A stretch of 64,000 bases of DNA, from positions 1-64,000 of the forward strand of contig DASTYT010000031.1 of assembly GCA_035764725.1 (NCBI GenBank). Reading direction: 5' to 3'. Source of the DNA: Candidatus Methylomirabilota bacterium. Lineage in GTDB: Bacteria > Methylomirabilota > Methylomirabilia > Rokubacteriales > CSP1-6. This document shows, one piece after another, positions 43,461 through 51,796 of the stretch (positions are counted from its first letter, which is position 1; each line of letters opens with the position of its first letter). The notes beneath the pieces were generated by a model. It had not been told where the DNA came from. It ran no database searches and saw only the letters and a list, made by a program, of their open reading frames with translations. The position numbers and the translations under genes are program-made.

Positions 43461-44374
43461 GACGCGCGCTCCCGTTGATCGGGCTCGCGGGTGCGCTCGG
43501 CGCGCTGCTCGTGACGGCGCCGTGGTCCGCGCGCGGGCAGACGGTGCCCGCGCCGGCGGCGGGTTGCCACATCCTGGACGGGACGTTCGCCGCGATGCCG
43601 GCGCCCTCCGGCACGGTGGTGGTTCCCGTGATCATCCACTACATGGCGCTGGACCTGAGCAGCGTGCCGCCGGGGACCAGCTTCGACGCCGAGGCCAATC
43701 ATGTGGCGGAGGTGCTCAAGCCCGGCAAGAAGAAGGAGCTCGAAGACCTGTTCGCGCCCCCCGAGCCCGGTGTCCACCCCGACGAGCAGAACGTGAATCA
43801 TGTCTGGGATCGCTTCGGGGTCCGTCTGGCGGTCATCCGGACGGAGCGATGCGAGTTCACATGGGCCGACGTCGGGAAAGTCCCGGTGCCGGCGCCGAAG
43901 CCCGCCGACCTCGCGCTGCTGCGCGCGGTGGCGCACCGCTTCAACACGCCCGGCTTTCATGGCCTCAATCTGTTTCAATGGCCGAAGATCGGCTCGTCGA
44001 TCTCCGGGTATGGCTCGACGCCGAGGGCGGACGGTCCATTCCCCGGCGCCGGGGCCGTCTGGTTTCACGTCTCTACGCTGTCCGACATCGAGCCCGGCAA
44101 GCCGCCGAATCCCCGTAGCGTGGTGCGAACGATGGCGCACGAGGTGGGCCACTTCTTCACGTTGACGCATCGCTGCACGAATCGCCTCGATGAGCCAGAG
44201 GTGCCCAGCTGCCCGGAACGCGGCACGAGCGGCATGCTGATGAGCTCATTCTCTGACGGCATCGGCCTCAACGACTGTGAGGAGCGGAAGGCCCGTCAAG
44301 GCGTCACGAAGGTCCTGCAGGGTACCCCCATCTCGACACAGGAGGAGATCGCATGCCCGGTTCCGGAAAGATAG
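43457..44374 (+). CDS. secreted HExxH metalloprotease-like protein, metzincin-type motif
   Basis: 305 aa. Signal peptide (about 1-27), then an unassigned region and the zinc motif HEVGHFFTLTH (His228, Glu229, His232, His238), which has metzincin spacing HExxHxxxxxH but Thr instead of the usual Gly at position 8. Twenty residues on, GTSGMLMS offers a Met-turn (Met260/Met262), as in pappalysin/reprolysin-like enzymes. Four Cys in the catalytic half (CTNR, SCPERG, DCEE, ACPVPER) suggest disulphides and extracytoplasmic action. I do not recognise the precise family. Overlaps both neighbours. Confidence 0.75.
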   Translation: MRRALPLIGLAGALGALLVTAPWSARGQTVPAPAAGCHILDGTFAAMPAPSGTVVVPVIIHYMALDLSSVPPGTSFDAEANHVAEVLKPGKKKELEDLFAPPEPGVHPDEQNVNHVWDRFGVRLAVIRTERCEFTWADVGKVPVPAPKPADLALLRAVAHRFNTPGFHGLNLFQWPKIGSSISGYGSTPRADGPFPGAGAVWFHVSTLSDIEPGKPPNPRSVVRTMAHEVGHFFTLTHRCTNRLDEPEVPSCPERGTSGMLMSSFSDGIGLNDCEERKARQGVTKVLQGTPISTQEEIACPVPER

Positions 44375-44523
44375 AGAAGGGCGACAAGTGGCACATCGAG
44401 ATCGAGCTGAAGGGGCCCGTCTCGAAGGACAAGGCGGACGATTTCACGTCGGAGCTCAACAAGCTCCTGAAGAAGTACCGGGCCAAGATGACCAAGGGGG
44501 AGACGGTCTCCGAGGACGAATGA
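44353..44523 (+). CDS. 56-aa charged soluble protein
   Basis: Not recognised. Sequence starts MPGSGKIEKGDKWHIEIELK and continues as a lysine-rich amphipathic helix (DDFTSELNKLLKKYRAKMTKG) with an acidic end. Beta-strand then helix suggests a compact alpha/beta fold. AGGAGGAGA seven bases before ATG 44353 is very strong. It overlaps the last 22 nt of the protease gene in another frame and its stop overlaps the next start (ATGA), so it belongs to the same operon. Confidence 0.75.
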   Translation: MPGSGKIEKGDKWHIEIELKGPVSKDKADDFTSELNKLLKKYRAKMTKGETVSEDE

Positions 44524-44735
44524 CGGGCGTGACGCCAATGAGTGGACGGGACGGCGAGGGCGCGGCGGCGCCCGGGGAGCGGCTCCGCCTCCCCGCTCCG
44601 GACGACCGTGTCGCCGCCGAAGCGCTGGCGCTGGAGATTCGACGACTCGCCCGCCAGCACGGCATCGAGGTCAAGAGCGTGCGCGTCGAGGCGGGAGAGC
44701 TCGACGCGGATCCCGCGGAGCCCGCCGCGGGCTAG
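44520..44735 (+). CDS. 71-aa small hypothetical protein
   Basis: Not recognised. Pro/Ala/Gly-rich start, then DRVAAEALALEIRRLARQHG and IEVKSVRVEAGELDADP, suggesting one helix and a strand. ATG 44520 overlaps the stop of the 56-aa gene (ATGA); an internal ATG at 44538 is an alternative. Its stop codon shares bases with the stop of the convergent giant regulator (CTAG, 44732-44735). Last gene of the ATP-grasp operon. Confidence 0.6.
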   Translation: MTGVTPMSGRDGEGAAAPGERLRLPAPDDRVAAEALALEIRRLARQHGIEVKSVRVEAGELDADPAEPAAG

Positions 44736-47700
44736 CCCGCCCCGCCGCCGGGCAGCCGCGTGAGCAGCGCGCGACACTGCGCGGCGAGCGGTCGCATTCC
44801 GAGCTGCTCGGCGAGGGCGACTGCCGCCTCGGCCTGCTCGCGGGCGCCGCGCGCGTCGGGCGGGCTCGCGGCCAGCGCGACCTCCGCGCCCAGGCGGAGA
44901 CTCCATGCCTCGTTGCCCCGCTCGCGGTGCTCGCGCGCCAGCGCGCGGGCGTCGTCGGCGACCCGCCGCGCATCCGCGACCCGCCCCGCCCGGAGATAGC
45001 CCTCGCCGAGGCACGCGAGCAGGAGCGCGTGCGCCCCGATCAGCTTCATGGCCGCCGAGCGCTCCACCGCCTGCTCGAGATTCGCCAGGCCCTCCTCGCT
45101 CCGTCCGCTGAGGACCTGGGCGTAGCCCAGCGCCGAGGCGATACGGGGAAACCACAGCGGGCTGTTGCCGGCGCGAATGGCCTCGAGCCCGCGCTCGAGG
45201 AGGGGAATCGCCCGGTCCATGTCGCCCTGGCGCATGAGCACGTAGCCGAGCCCCGCCGTTGCGGTGGCGAGGCTCAGGGGCTGCTCGACGCGCTCGGCGA
45301 TGGCCATGGCCTCCTCGCCGCGGGCGATCCCTTCCTCGAACTCGCCGAGCTCCGCCAGGCACCAGACGAGGATGGTGCGCGAATGGATGGCCAGGACCTG
45401 CGGCCGCCCGAAGCGCTCGGTTGTGTAGGGGCCCACCAGCCGCTCCACATTCTGGCGGAACAGCACGATGGCGCCCGGGTAGTCAGCGAGCCCGTAGCGC
45501 ACCTGCCCGAGCCAGGTATTGGTGCCGATCTGAAGCGCGAAGTCGTCGATGCCCCGGGCGAGGGCATGCGCGCGCTCGCCCGCTTCCAGCGCGCGCTCCT
45601 GATCGCCGGTCAGCCGGTAGAAGTCGATCTTGTAGGCGTTGACCCAGGCGAGGCGGCGCTCGTCACCGAGCGCGGTGGCGATGGTCTCGGCCTCCTCGAG
45701 GCGCCGGAGCTGCTCATCCAGCTCGCCGAGGGGCTGATGCGCGTTGCGCAGGACGAAGCGCAGATCGACGGCGAGGGCCTGGCGCTCCGCGGTACGGGGC
45801 AGGTGCTCGAGGGCCTCGAGGGCCTGGTCCAGGAACATCACCGCCTCGCGATTGGCGGAGCGCGCGAAGGCCTTGTCCCCGGCCTGGTGGAGATAGAGGG
45901 CGGCCTTGTCCCAGACCTGGCCCTGATAGGCGTGATACGCGAGTCGGTCCATGTGCTCGCCGAGCCGCCCGGCGTACAGGGTCTCCATGGCGGTGAGCAC
46001 GCGCGCATGGAGCGCGCGCCGTCGGTCGGGCAGGACGCTCGCATAGGCGACTTCCTGGGTGAGAGCGTGCTTGAACGTGAACTCGCGCTCGGGAAACTGG
46101 CTGGCCTCGTACAGGAACTCGGAGGCCTGCAGATGAGCCAGGGCGCGAGCCACCGTCTCCTCTGGCACGTCGGCCACCGCAGCGAGCAGGGGGGCAGCGA
46201 CGTGCCGGCCGATCACCGCGGCGGGCTGGAGCAGCGCCTTCTCGTCGCTCGGCAGCCGGTCGATGCGCGCGGCCAGCACCTCCTCCACGCTGGCGGGCAC
46301 CTGGATGCTCGGCGCCGGCTGCACGAGGCGGTACGTCCCCCGCTCTCCCGCGAGCGCCCCGGTCTCCACGAGCGTCCGCACGCTTTCCTCGAGGAAGAAC
46401 GGATTGCCGTCGGTGCGCTCGATGAGCAGGGGCTTGAGGGGCCCGAGGTCGGGCCGCCGGCCGAGCAGGCCGTCGAGCAGCTCCTCGGCGTTCTCGGGCG
46501 ACAAGGGATCCACTCGGAGCTGGGTGTAGAAGCCCCGGCTGCCCCAGGCGTGCCCATACTCGGGCCGGAACGTGATGAGGATCAGGATGCGCGCGGTGGC
46601 GACACCCTCGGCGAGCGCCTCGAGCATCGCCTGGGTTTCGCCGTCGATCCAGTGGGCGTCTTCGAGCACGATGCGCAGCGGCTGCACGCGGCTCTCCCGC
46701 ACGAGCAGGAGCTTGAACGCCTCCAGGGTCCGGTGGCGGCGCTCGGCCGCATTCATCGCCTCCCATGGCCGGTCGCTCACCCGGACATCGAGCAGCGTGA
46801 GGAGCGGGGCGCCGAGGGGGATCAGCGCCTCGTCGAGGGCGGCGAGCTTGGCCATCACCTTGTCCTCGATGAGGCGCGCGTCGTCGCCGGCCTCCACGCG
46901 GAAATAGTCGCGGAGCAGCTCGATCGCGGTGAGGTACGGCGCGGTGGCGCCCATCGAGACGCCGGCCGCCTCCAGGGCCAGACAGTCCTGCTTGGCCTCG
47001 GCGTGTGTGAACTCCCAGACGAGACGTGACTTGCCGACGCCGGGCTCGCCGACCAGCCCGACGACCTGACCGCGCCCTCGCGCGGCGAGGCTCCAGCGAT
47101 CCTTCAGGAGCTCGAGCTCGTGCCGGCGTCCCACGAACTTGCCGAGGCGGCCCCAGAGCCCGAGCCCGGTCGCGTCCCGCCCGACCAGCCGATACGCCTG
47201 GCCCGTGACCCCGGCCCCGGCTCCCGCCGTCGCGAGCTCGAAGCGCCGCTCCAGGAAGGGCGCGGTGGCCGGGCTGACGATGATGGCGCCGGGCTCGGCG
47301 GCAGCGATCAAGGCCTCGAGCAGCGCCGAGGTCCGGAGCTTGGCCGTCTGATCGAGCTGCGGTGTACCTGCCACCTGGCCGACGAGGTACAGGGAAGCAT
47401 CTAGCGCCATCCGAACGGTGGCCTGTTGGGAGTCGCGCTCGCGGGCGCGCTCGCCGGCCTTCTGGATCGCGAGGGCAGCATTGGCCGCGCGTCGTGGCGC
47501 GTCCTCGACGGAATCGAGCCCGAACGAGGCGTCGACGCCGTTCCGCCCCAGGTCCTCCACGCGGCCGCCGAAGCTCACGACCTTCTCGACGAGGGCCTCG
47601 ATCGCCCGGCTGGCCTCCGACAGCTCGTCGGTGTCGGCCGGCACCTCGATCCGGGCGCGGAGAATCGTGACGCGCCGGCGCTCCCAGCGCAGCGCGGGGG

Positions 47701-48778
47701 GCGCGGCGACCGGGGCGTGGACGGTGGGCTCGGCGGGCACGGCGGTCGCCGGGGCCCCGCGGCCGACCGTACGGCGCGCCGCGGCGCGCGCCGGGGCCCG
47801 GCTCTCGTGGCGGCGCAGGCCGAAGCGCGCGATGCGCGCCCGCAGCGTGTTACGCGAGATCCCGAGCTGCGCGGCCGCACGCGAAATGTTCCAGCCGGTC
47901 TCCTCGAGCACCGCCTGGACGTGCTCGCCCATCGCCTCGTCGAGCGAAGCCGCCCGCGGGCCGGCCGTCCCCCCTGCGGGGGCGGTGGGCGTGCCCCCGG
48001 CCGACTCGCGAAGCCCGAGCATCGCGCCCGTCACCACCGTCGACTCGCCGAGCAGGGCCACGCGCTCCATCACGTTGGAGAGCTCACGGATGTTGCCGGG
48101 CCACGAGTGGGCCAGGAGGCGCGCCCGCGCATCCGCGGCCAGCGTGCGCGGCGGGAGGCCGTAGTCCCCGCAGGCGCGCGCGAGGAACGCGTCGGCGAGA
48201 CGCAGCACATCGCGTCCCCGCTCCCGCAATGACGGGAGCGTCACCGTGATCACGGCGAGGCGGTGATAGAGATCTTCCCGGAAGCGCCGCGCGCGGATCG
48301 CCGCCTGGAGGTCGGCGTTCGTGGCGCTGATCACCCACACGTCGGCCGCCTCGCTCCGGGTGCTGCCGAGGCGGCGCACCGCTCCCTCCTCGAGCGCCTT
48401 CAAGAGCTTGGCCTGCAGGGCCTCGGGGAGGAGCCCGATCTCGTCGAGGAACAGGGTCCCGTGATGCGCGGTCTGAAAGAGACCGGGCTTGGCCTGCCGG
48501 GCGTCCGTGAATGCTCCACGCTCGAATCCAAACAGCTCGGCCTCGAGCAAGGGCTCCGGGATGGCCGCGCAGTTGACGTCCACGAACGGGCCGCGGGCGC
48601 GCGGGCTCGACTGATGAAGGATGTGAGCGACCAGCCCCTTGCCCGAACCGGTGGGGCCCCCGATCAGGACCGCCGGGAGCCGGCGGCCTCCCTGCGGCCG
48701 TGCGAGCAGGCGCCGGATCTGGGTCCGCACGGCCTCCATCGCCGGGCTCTCCCCGAGCAGCTGGTCCAGGGGATCCAT
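44732..48778 (-). CDS. sigma-54 activator fused to cyclase-like, STAND ATPase and TPR domains
   Basis: 1348 aa. Residues 1-235: NtrC-type AAA+ domain (Walker [28 protein letters not shown] sensor region) whose sigma-54 loop reads GAFTDA (88-93) instead of GAFTGA. About 285-330: Fis-type helix-turn-helix ([18 protein letters not shown]). About 370-545: class III cyclase-like domain lacking the usual metal Asp motifs. About 555-960: AAA_16/STAND ATPase ([10 protein letters not shown] near 571, VLEDAHWID near 699). About 960-1340: TPR-type helical repeats ([40 protein letters not shown]). No receiver, so the TPR/STAND part probably senses the signal. Divergent from a sigma-54 operon. Confidence 0.9.
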   Translation of the reverse strand: MDPLDQLLGESPAMEAVRTQIRRLLARPQGGRRLPAVLIGGPTGSGKGLVAHILHQSSPRARGPFVDVNCAAIPEPLLEAELFGFERGAFTDARQAKPGLFQTAHHGTLFLDEIGLLPEALQAKLLKALEEGAVRRLGSTRSEAADVWVISATNADLQAAIRARRFREDLYHRLAVITVTLPSLRERGRDVLRLADAFLARACGDYGLPPRTLAADARARLLAHSWPGNIRELSNVMERVALLGESTVVTGAMLGLRESAGGTPTAPAGGTAGPRAASLDEAMGEHVQAVLEETGWNISRAAAQLGISRNTLRARIARFGLRRHESRAPARAAARRTVGRGAPATAVPAEPTVHAPVAAPPALRWERRRVTILRARIEVPADTDELSEASRAIEALVEKVVSFGGRVEDLGRNGVDASFGLDSVEDAPRRAANAALAIQKAGERARERDSQQATVRMALDASLYLVGQVAGTPQLDQTAKLRTSALLEALIAAAEPGAIIVSPATAPFLERRFELATAGAGAGVTGQAYRLVGRDATGLGLWGRLGKFVGRRHELELLKDRWSLAARGRGQVVGLVGEPGVGKSRLVWEFTHAEAKQDCLALEAAGVSMGATAPYLTAIELLRDYFRVEAGDDARLIEDKVMAKLAALDEALIPLGAPLLTLLDVRVSDRPWEAMNAAERRHRTLEAFKLLLVRESRVQPLRIVLEDAHWIDGETQAMLEALAEGVATARILILITFRPEYGHAWGSRGFYTQLRVDPLSPENAEELLDGLLGRRPDLGPLKPLLIERTDGNPFFLEESVRTLVETGALAGERGTYRLVQPAPSIQVPASVEEVLAARIDRLPSDEKALLQPAAVIGRHVAAPLLAAVADVPEETVARALAHLQASEFLYEASQFPEREFTFKHALTQEVAYASVLPDRRRALHARVLTAMETLYAGRLGEHMDRLAYHAYQGQVWDKAALYLHQAGDKAFARSANREAVMFLDQALEALEHLPRTAERQALAVDLRFVLRNAHQPLGELDEQLRRLEEAETIATALGDERRLAWVNAYKIDFYRLTGDQERALEAGERAHALARGIDDFALQIGTNTWLGQVRYGLADYPGAIVLFRQNVERLVGPYTTERFGRPQVLAIHSRTILVWCLAELGEFEEGIARGEEAMAIAERVEQPLSLATATAGLGYVLMRQGDMDRAIPLLERGLEAIRAGNSPLWFPRIASALGYAQVLSGRSEEGLANLEQAVERSAAMKLIGAHALLLACLGEGYLRAGRVADARRVADDARALAREHRERGNEAWSLRLGAEVALAASPPDARGAREQAEAAVALAEQLGMRPLAAQCRALLTRLPGGGAG

Positions 48779-48824
48779 GGTGCCCCCAGGCTAACCGGGT
48801 CAGGAGTTGACCGCTCAGGTATTT

Positions 48825-48838
48825 ACCAGTTGACTGGT
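48825..48838. promoter_or_regulatory. dyad, candidate upstream activating sequence
   Basis: ACCAGT-TG-ACTGGT, 6-bp arms, about 65 bp upstream of the sigma-54 promoter at 48890 and 47 bp upstream of the divergent regulator's start. Fis-type activators bind such dyads; could serve both enhancer and autoregulation. Confidence 0.5.
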
Positions 48839-48889
48839 CACCCACGCTGCACATGACACGTAACTATTTGACTTAATGGATAATTCTCC

Positions 48890-48905
48890 TGGCATCAACC
48901 TTGCC
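48890..48905 (+). promoter_or_regulatory. sigma-54 promoter for the 48-aa / MucR / STAND operon
   Basis: TGGCATCAACCTTGCC, GG at 48891-48892, GC at 48903-48904, N10 spacing. Predicted start about 48916, 42 nt before ATG 48958. Confidence 0.85.
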
Positions 48906-48957
48906 ACTACAGGACGTCATGGACGCGGGCCTAAACACCAGCCGCAAGGAGGATGTC

Positions 48958-49104
48958 ATGCGTCGTGGTCGCCTTCGATACGTGCTGATCGCCGCGCTGT
49001 GGCTCATCGTGGCCTGGGCGTTCGCCGCCGAGGTCATGCTCGCGCACCGCTCGGAGCCGGTCGACGCGCTGACGTGGGAGGAGGCCCGTGATGCCGGCCG
49101 CTGA
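48958..49104 (+). CDS. 48-aa single-helix membrane protein
   Basis: MRRGRLRYVLIAALWLIVAW continues into FAAEVMLAHRSEPVDALTWEE: basic inside, one helix, acidic outside tail. AAGGAGG eight bases before ATG 48958. First gene of the sigma-54-driven operon; overlaps the next gene by 14 nt. No known family; could be a small membrane sensor or regulator of its operon partners. Confidence 0.7.
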   Translation: MRRGRLRYVLIAALWLIVAWAFAAEVMLAHRSEPVDALTWEEARDAGR

Positions 49105-49495
49105 GCCTTCCACGGGCCCCCGCTACGGCATGGGGTCGCTGCGCTTCCTGCACGCCGACCCGCGTCGCGCCATCGCCGACGAGCACATCGTCTGCCTGAT
49201 GTGCGGGCGTGCGCTGCGCCAGCTCACCAACACCCATCTGCGCCTGCACCGCATCACCACCACCGACTACAAGGCGCGCTTCGGCTATAACCGCGGGCGG
49301 CCGCTGATGGCGCGGACCCTCCTTCGTGTCTATGCGGAGCGTGCGGTGCGCACGGGTCTCGCCGACCGCATCCGGCTCCGGCCCATCGTGAGCCGGCCCG
49401 AGCTGCGCCGGCGCGGAGGTGCGCGTCCGATCGCGCTCGAGGAACGGCTCACGCGGCGGGAGGCGCAGCGGCGCCCGCAGGGGATCACGCCATGA
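49091..49495 (+). CDS. Ros/MucR-family zinc-finger regulator
   Basis: 134 aa. Central C2H2-like finger CLMCGRALRQLTNTHLRLH (Cys35, Cys38, His49, His53) followed by TTTDYKARFGYNRGRPLM, the helix-loop typical of Ros/MucR. Flanks are Arg-rich. These proteins bind AT-rich DNA and repress or silence surface and stress genes. ATG 49091 is preferred (GGGAGGAGG upstream) over GTG 49088. Stop overlaps the STAND gene start (ATGA). Confidence 0.85.
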   Translation: MPAAEPSTGPRYGMGSLRFLHADPRRAIADEHIVCLMCGRALRQLTNTHLRLHRITTTDYKARFGYNRGRPLMARTLLRVYAERAVRTGLADRIRLRPIVSRPELRRRGGARPIALEERLTRREAQRRPQGITP

Positions 49496-51618
49496 CCAGC
49501 CACGACCTGGCCGACCTTCGGATGACGTGCGCGCGCTGCGAGGCGGTGAGCGGCCCTGGCTCGCGCTTCTGCGAGTCGTGCGGCGCGCCGCTGATGGCGG
49601 CGTGCCCGCGCTGCGGCGTGGCGGTGGCGGCGGGGGCGAGGTTCTGCCGCGGGTGCGGCGGGTCGCTCGGCCCGGCGCACCCGCACCCCGGTGAGGGGAA
49701 CGCCCCCCTCGACTACACGCCGGCCCATCTGGTCTCCACGATCCTCGGGGCGGCCGGCGCGCGGGAGGGCGAGCGCAAGCAGGTCACCGTGCTGTTCTGC
49801 CGGCTCGCCGGCGCGGCGGGGCTCGCCGCCTCGCTGGGCGCCGAGCGCATGCACGCGCTGCTCGAGCGCTTCTTCGCGCTCGGCCTCGCCGAGATCCAGC
49901 GCTACGAGGGTACGATCAACCAGTATCTCGACGACGGATTCATGGCGCTGTTCGGCGCGCCCATCGCGCGCGAGGACCACGCGCGCCGCGCCGTCCTGTC
50001 CGCCCTGGGCCTGCAGCGGGCCGCGCGGGAGCTGGGCCATGGCGACGCCGCCGGCGGGCTCGCGACGGCCGCGCGCATCGGGATCAACACCGGCGGGGTC
50101 GTGGTGGGAGCCATCGGCGACGAGCAGCGCACGGACTACACCGCCGTCGGCGACACCACCAACGTGGCCTGGCGGCTCGCGCAGGAAGCGGGCGCCGGCG
50201 ACATCCTCGTCGGGGAGAGCACCGCCCTGCTCGCCCAGGGCTACGTGCGAATGGAGACCCTGTCCACGCTGGCCCTCAAGGGCAAGACGACGCCGGTCGC
50301 GGTGCGCCGCGTGCTCGGACCAGGGCCCCGGCGCTCGCGCCTCGACGCAACCGCGGGCCGCGCGCTCACCGAGTTCGTGGGGCGCGAGGAGGAGATGGCG
50401 CACCTGGAGGCGATGCTGGCGCGCGCGGAGGCCGGTCGCGGCCAGGTGCTGGGCGTGGTGGGCGAGCCGGGCGTCGGCAAATCGCGGCTGCTCGCCGAGC
50501 TCCGCCGCCGTCTCGCTGGGCGTCCGGTCACCTGGCTCGAGGGCCACTGCGTGCCGTATGGCCATGGCATGCCCTATCTGCCCGTCCTCGAAATCCTCCG
50601 GCAGCACTGCGGGCTCGCCGAGGACGACCGGTCGGAGATCGCCGCCGTCAAGCTCCGGGCCTGTCTCAGGGAGGCGGGGCTCGATCCCGCCGCCGACGCG
50701 ACCCCGCTGCTCGACCTGTTCAGGCTCGCCGACGGGTCGGCCTCCGGCCGCCCGCAGGTCGGGGGGGCGATGCAGGCGCGAACCTTCGAGGTCCTCCGCC
50801 GTCTGATCCTCGGAGGCAGCCCGGGCCGGCCGCTGGTGATCGTGATCGAGGATCTGCACTGGATCGACGCGATCTCCGAGGAGTACGCCGCCTCGCTCGT
50901 GGAGCGGGTGGGGGCCGCGGCCGTGCTCCTCGTCTTCACCTATCGCCCCGGCTACCGGCCGCGCTGGATCGACCGGTCCTCCGGCACCCAGCTCGCCCTC
51001 ACGCCGCTCGGCCCGGCGGAGAGCCGCGCCATCGTGCGCGCCTCCGCGCTGCCCGCCGAGACGGCCGACCGCATCCTCGAGCGGGCCGAAGGCAACCCGC
51101 TGTTCCTCGAGGAGCTGGCGCGCGCCGCCGCGAGCGCGGGTGGCCGTGGCTCGGAGGTGTCGGTCCCCGACACCGTGCACGACGTCCTCAGCGCACGGGT
51201 GGATCATCTGCCGGAGACGGCGCGCCGCGTGCTCCAGTGCGCGGCGGTGCTGGGGCGGGAGTTCTCCGCCCGGCTGCTTCGCGCGGTGTGGGACGGGCCC
51301 GAGAGCCAGCTCGACGAGGACCTGCGCGAGCTCGGACGCCTCGAGTTCCTCGAGGAGCGCTTCGGCGTGGGCGAGCCCACGTTCGGGTTCAAGCACGCCC
51401 TCGTGCAGGATGTGATCTACGGGAGCCTGCTCGAGCGGCAGCGTCGCGCCGCGCACGGGCGCGCGGGCCGGGCCCTCGAGGAGTTCCACGCCGGACGCCT
51501 CGACGAGGTGATCGATCGCCTCATGCACCACTTCGCGCGCGGCGACGATCCCGCGCGCGCGGCCGCCTACGCCCAGTTCGCCGCGGAGCGGGGCTCGCTC
51601 ACGCTCGCCTCCGGCTAA
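49492..51618 (+). CDS. double zinc ribbon - cyclase-like - STAND ATPase protein, no TPR tail
   Basis: 708 aa. Two CxxC...CxxC ribbons (Cys13/16/27/30 and 38/41/52/55), then a class III cyclase domain (about 95-275): the first metal-binding Asp is lost (VLFCRLAG in place of VLFxDLxG) while the second region YLDDGFMALFGAP and NVAWRL remain, so it is probably a pseudo-cyclase. STAND/AAA_16 ATPase follows ([10 protein letters not shown] near 323, VIVIEDLHWID near 449) and ends with FKHALVQDVIYGSLL. Related proteins are about 1000-1100 aa with C-terminal TPRs; this stops 40 residues after the ATPase. Shares modules with the divergent giant regulator. Confidence 0.88.
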   Translation: MTSHDLADLRMTCARCEAVSGPGSRFCESCGAPLMAACPRCGVAVAAGARFCRGCGGSLGPAHPHPGEGNAPLDYTPAHLVSTILGAAGAREGERKQVTVLFCRLAGAAGLAASLGAERMHALLERFFALGLAEIQRYEGTINQYLDDGFMALFGAPIAREDHARRAVLSALGLQRAARELGHGDAAGGLATAARIGINTGGVVVGAIGDEQRTDYTAVGDTTNVAWRLAQEAGAGDILVGESTALLAQGYVRMETLSTLALKGKTTPVAVRRVLGPGPRRSRLDATAGRALTEFVGREEEMAHLEAMLARAEAGRGQVLGVVGEPGVGKSRLLAELRRRLAGRPVTWLEGHCVPYGHGMPYLPVLEILRQHCGLAEDDRSEIAAVKLRACLREAGLDPAADATPLLDLFRLADGSASGRPQVGGAMQARTFEVLRRLILGGSPGRPLVIVIEDLHWIDAISEEYAASLVERVGAAAVLLVFTYRPGYRPRWIDRSSGTQLALTPLGPAESRAIVRASALPAETADRILERAEGNPLFLEELARAAASAGGRGSEVSVPDTVHDVLSARVDHLPETARRVLQCAAVLGREFSARLLRAVWDGPESQLDEDLRELGRLEFLEERFGVGEPTFGFKHALVQDVIYGSLLERQRRAAHGRAGRALEEFHAGRLDEVIDRLMHHFARGDDPARAAAYAQFAAERGSLTLASG

Positions 51619-51657
51619 CGCGCCGCGCTAACCGGCCGGCGCCCGGGCGGCGGTCGT

Positions 51658-51688
51658 TCGAGATCCCGAACAGTTGTCGGGTTCTCGA
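51658..51688. promoter_or_regulatory. imperfect dyad overlapping the ABC-transporter promoter
   Basis: TCGAGATCCCGA (51658-51669) and TCGGGTTCTCGA (51677-51688), one mismatch in 12 bp, 7-nt loop. Lies 40 nt after the STAND gene stop and covers the -35 of the next promoter; either an operator for the transporter or a transcript end structure. Confidence 0.5.
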
Positions 51689-51702
51689 CGATCACGTATA
51701 TT
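51674..51702 (+). promoter_or_regulatory. sigma-70-type promoter for the peptide ABC operon
   Basis: TTGTCG (51674-51679), 17-bp spacer, TATATT (51697-51702). Leader about 88 nt to ATG 51797. Confidence 0.65.
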
Positions 51703-51796
51703 TTCTACCCGTAGCACCCCAACATTCCGGGAACCCCGAGCGGGGCGCCCTTCGTTTCCCCACTAGCGGTTCGCATCGACTCGAGGAGGAGTGAAC

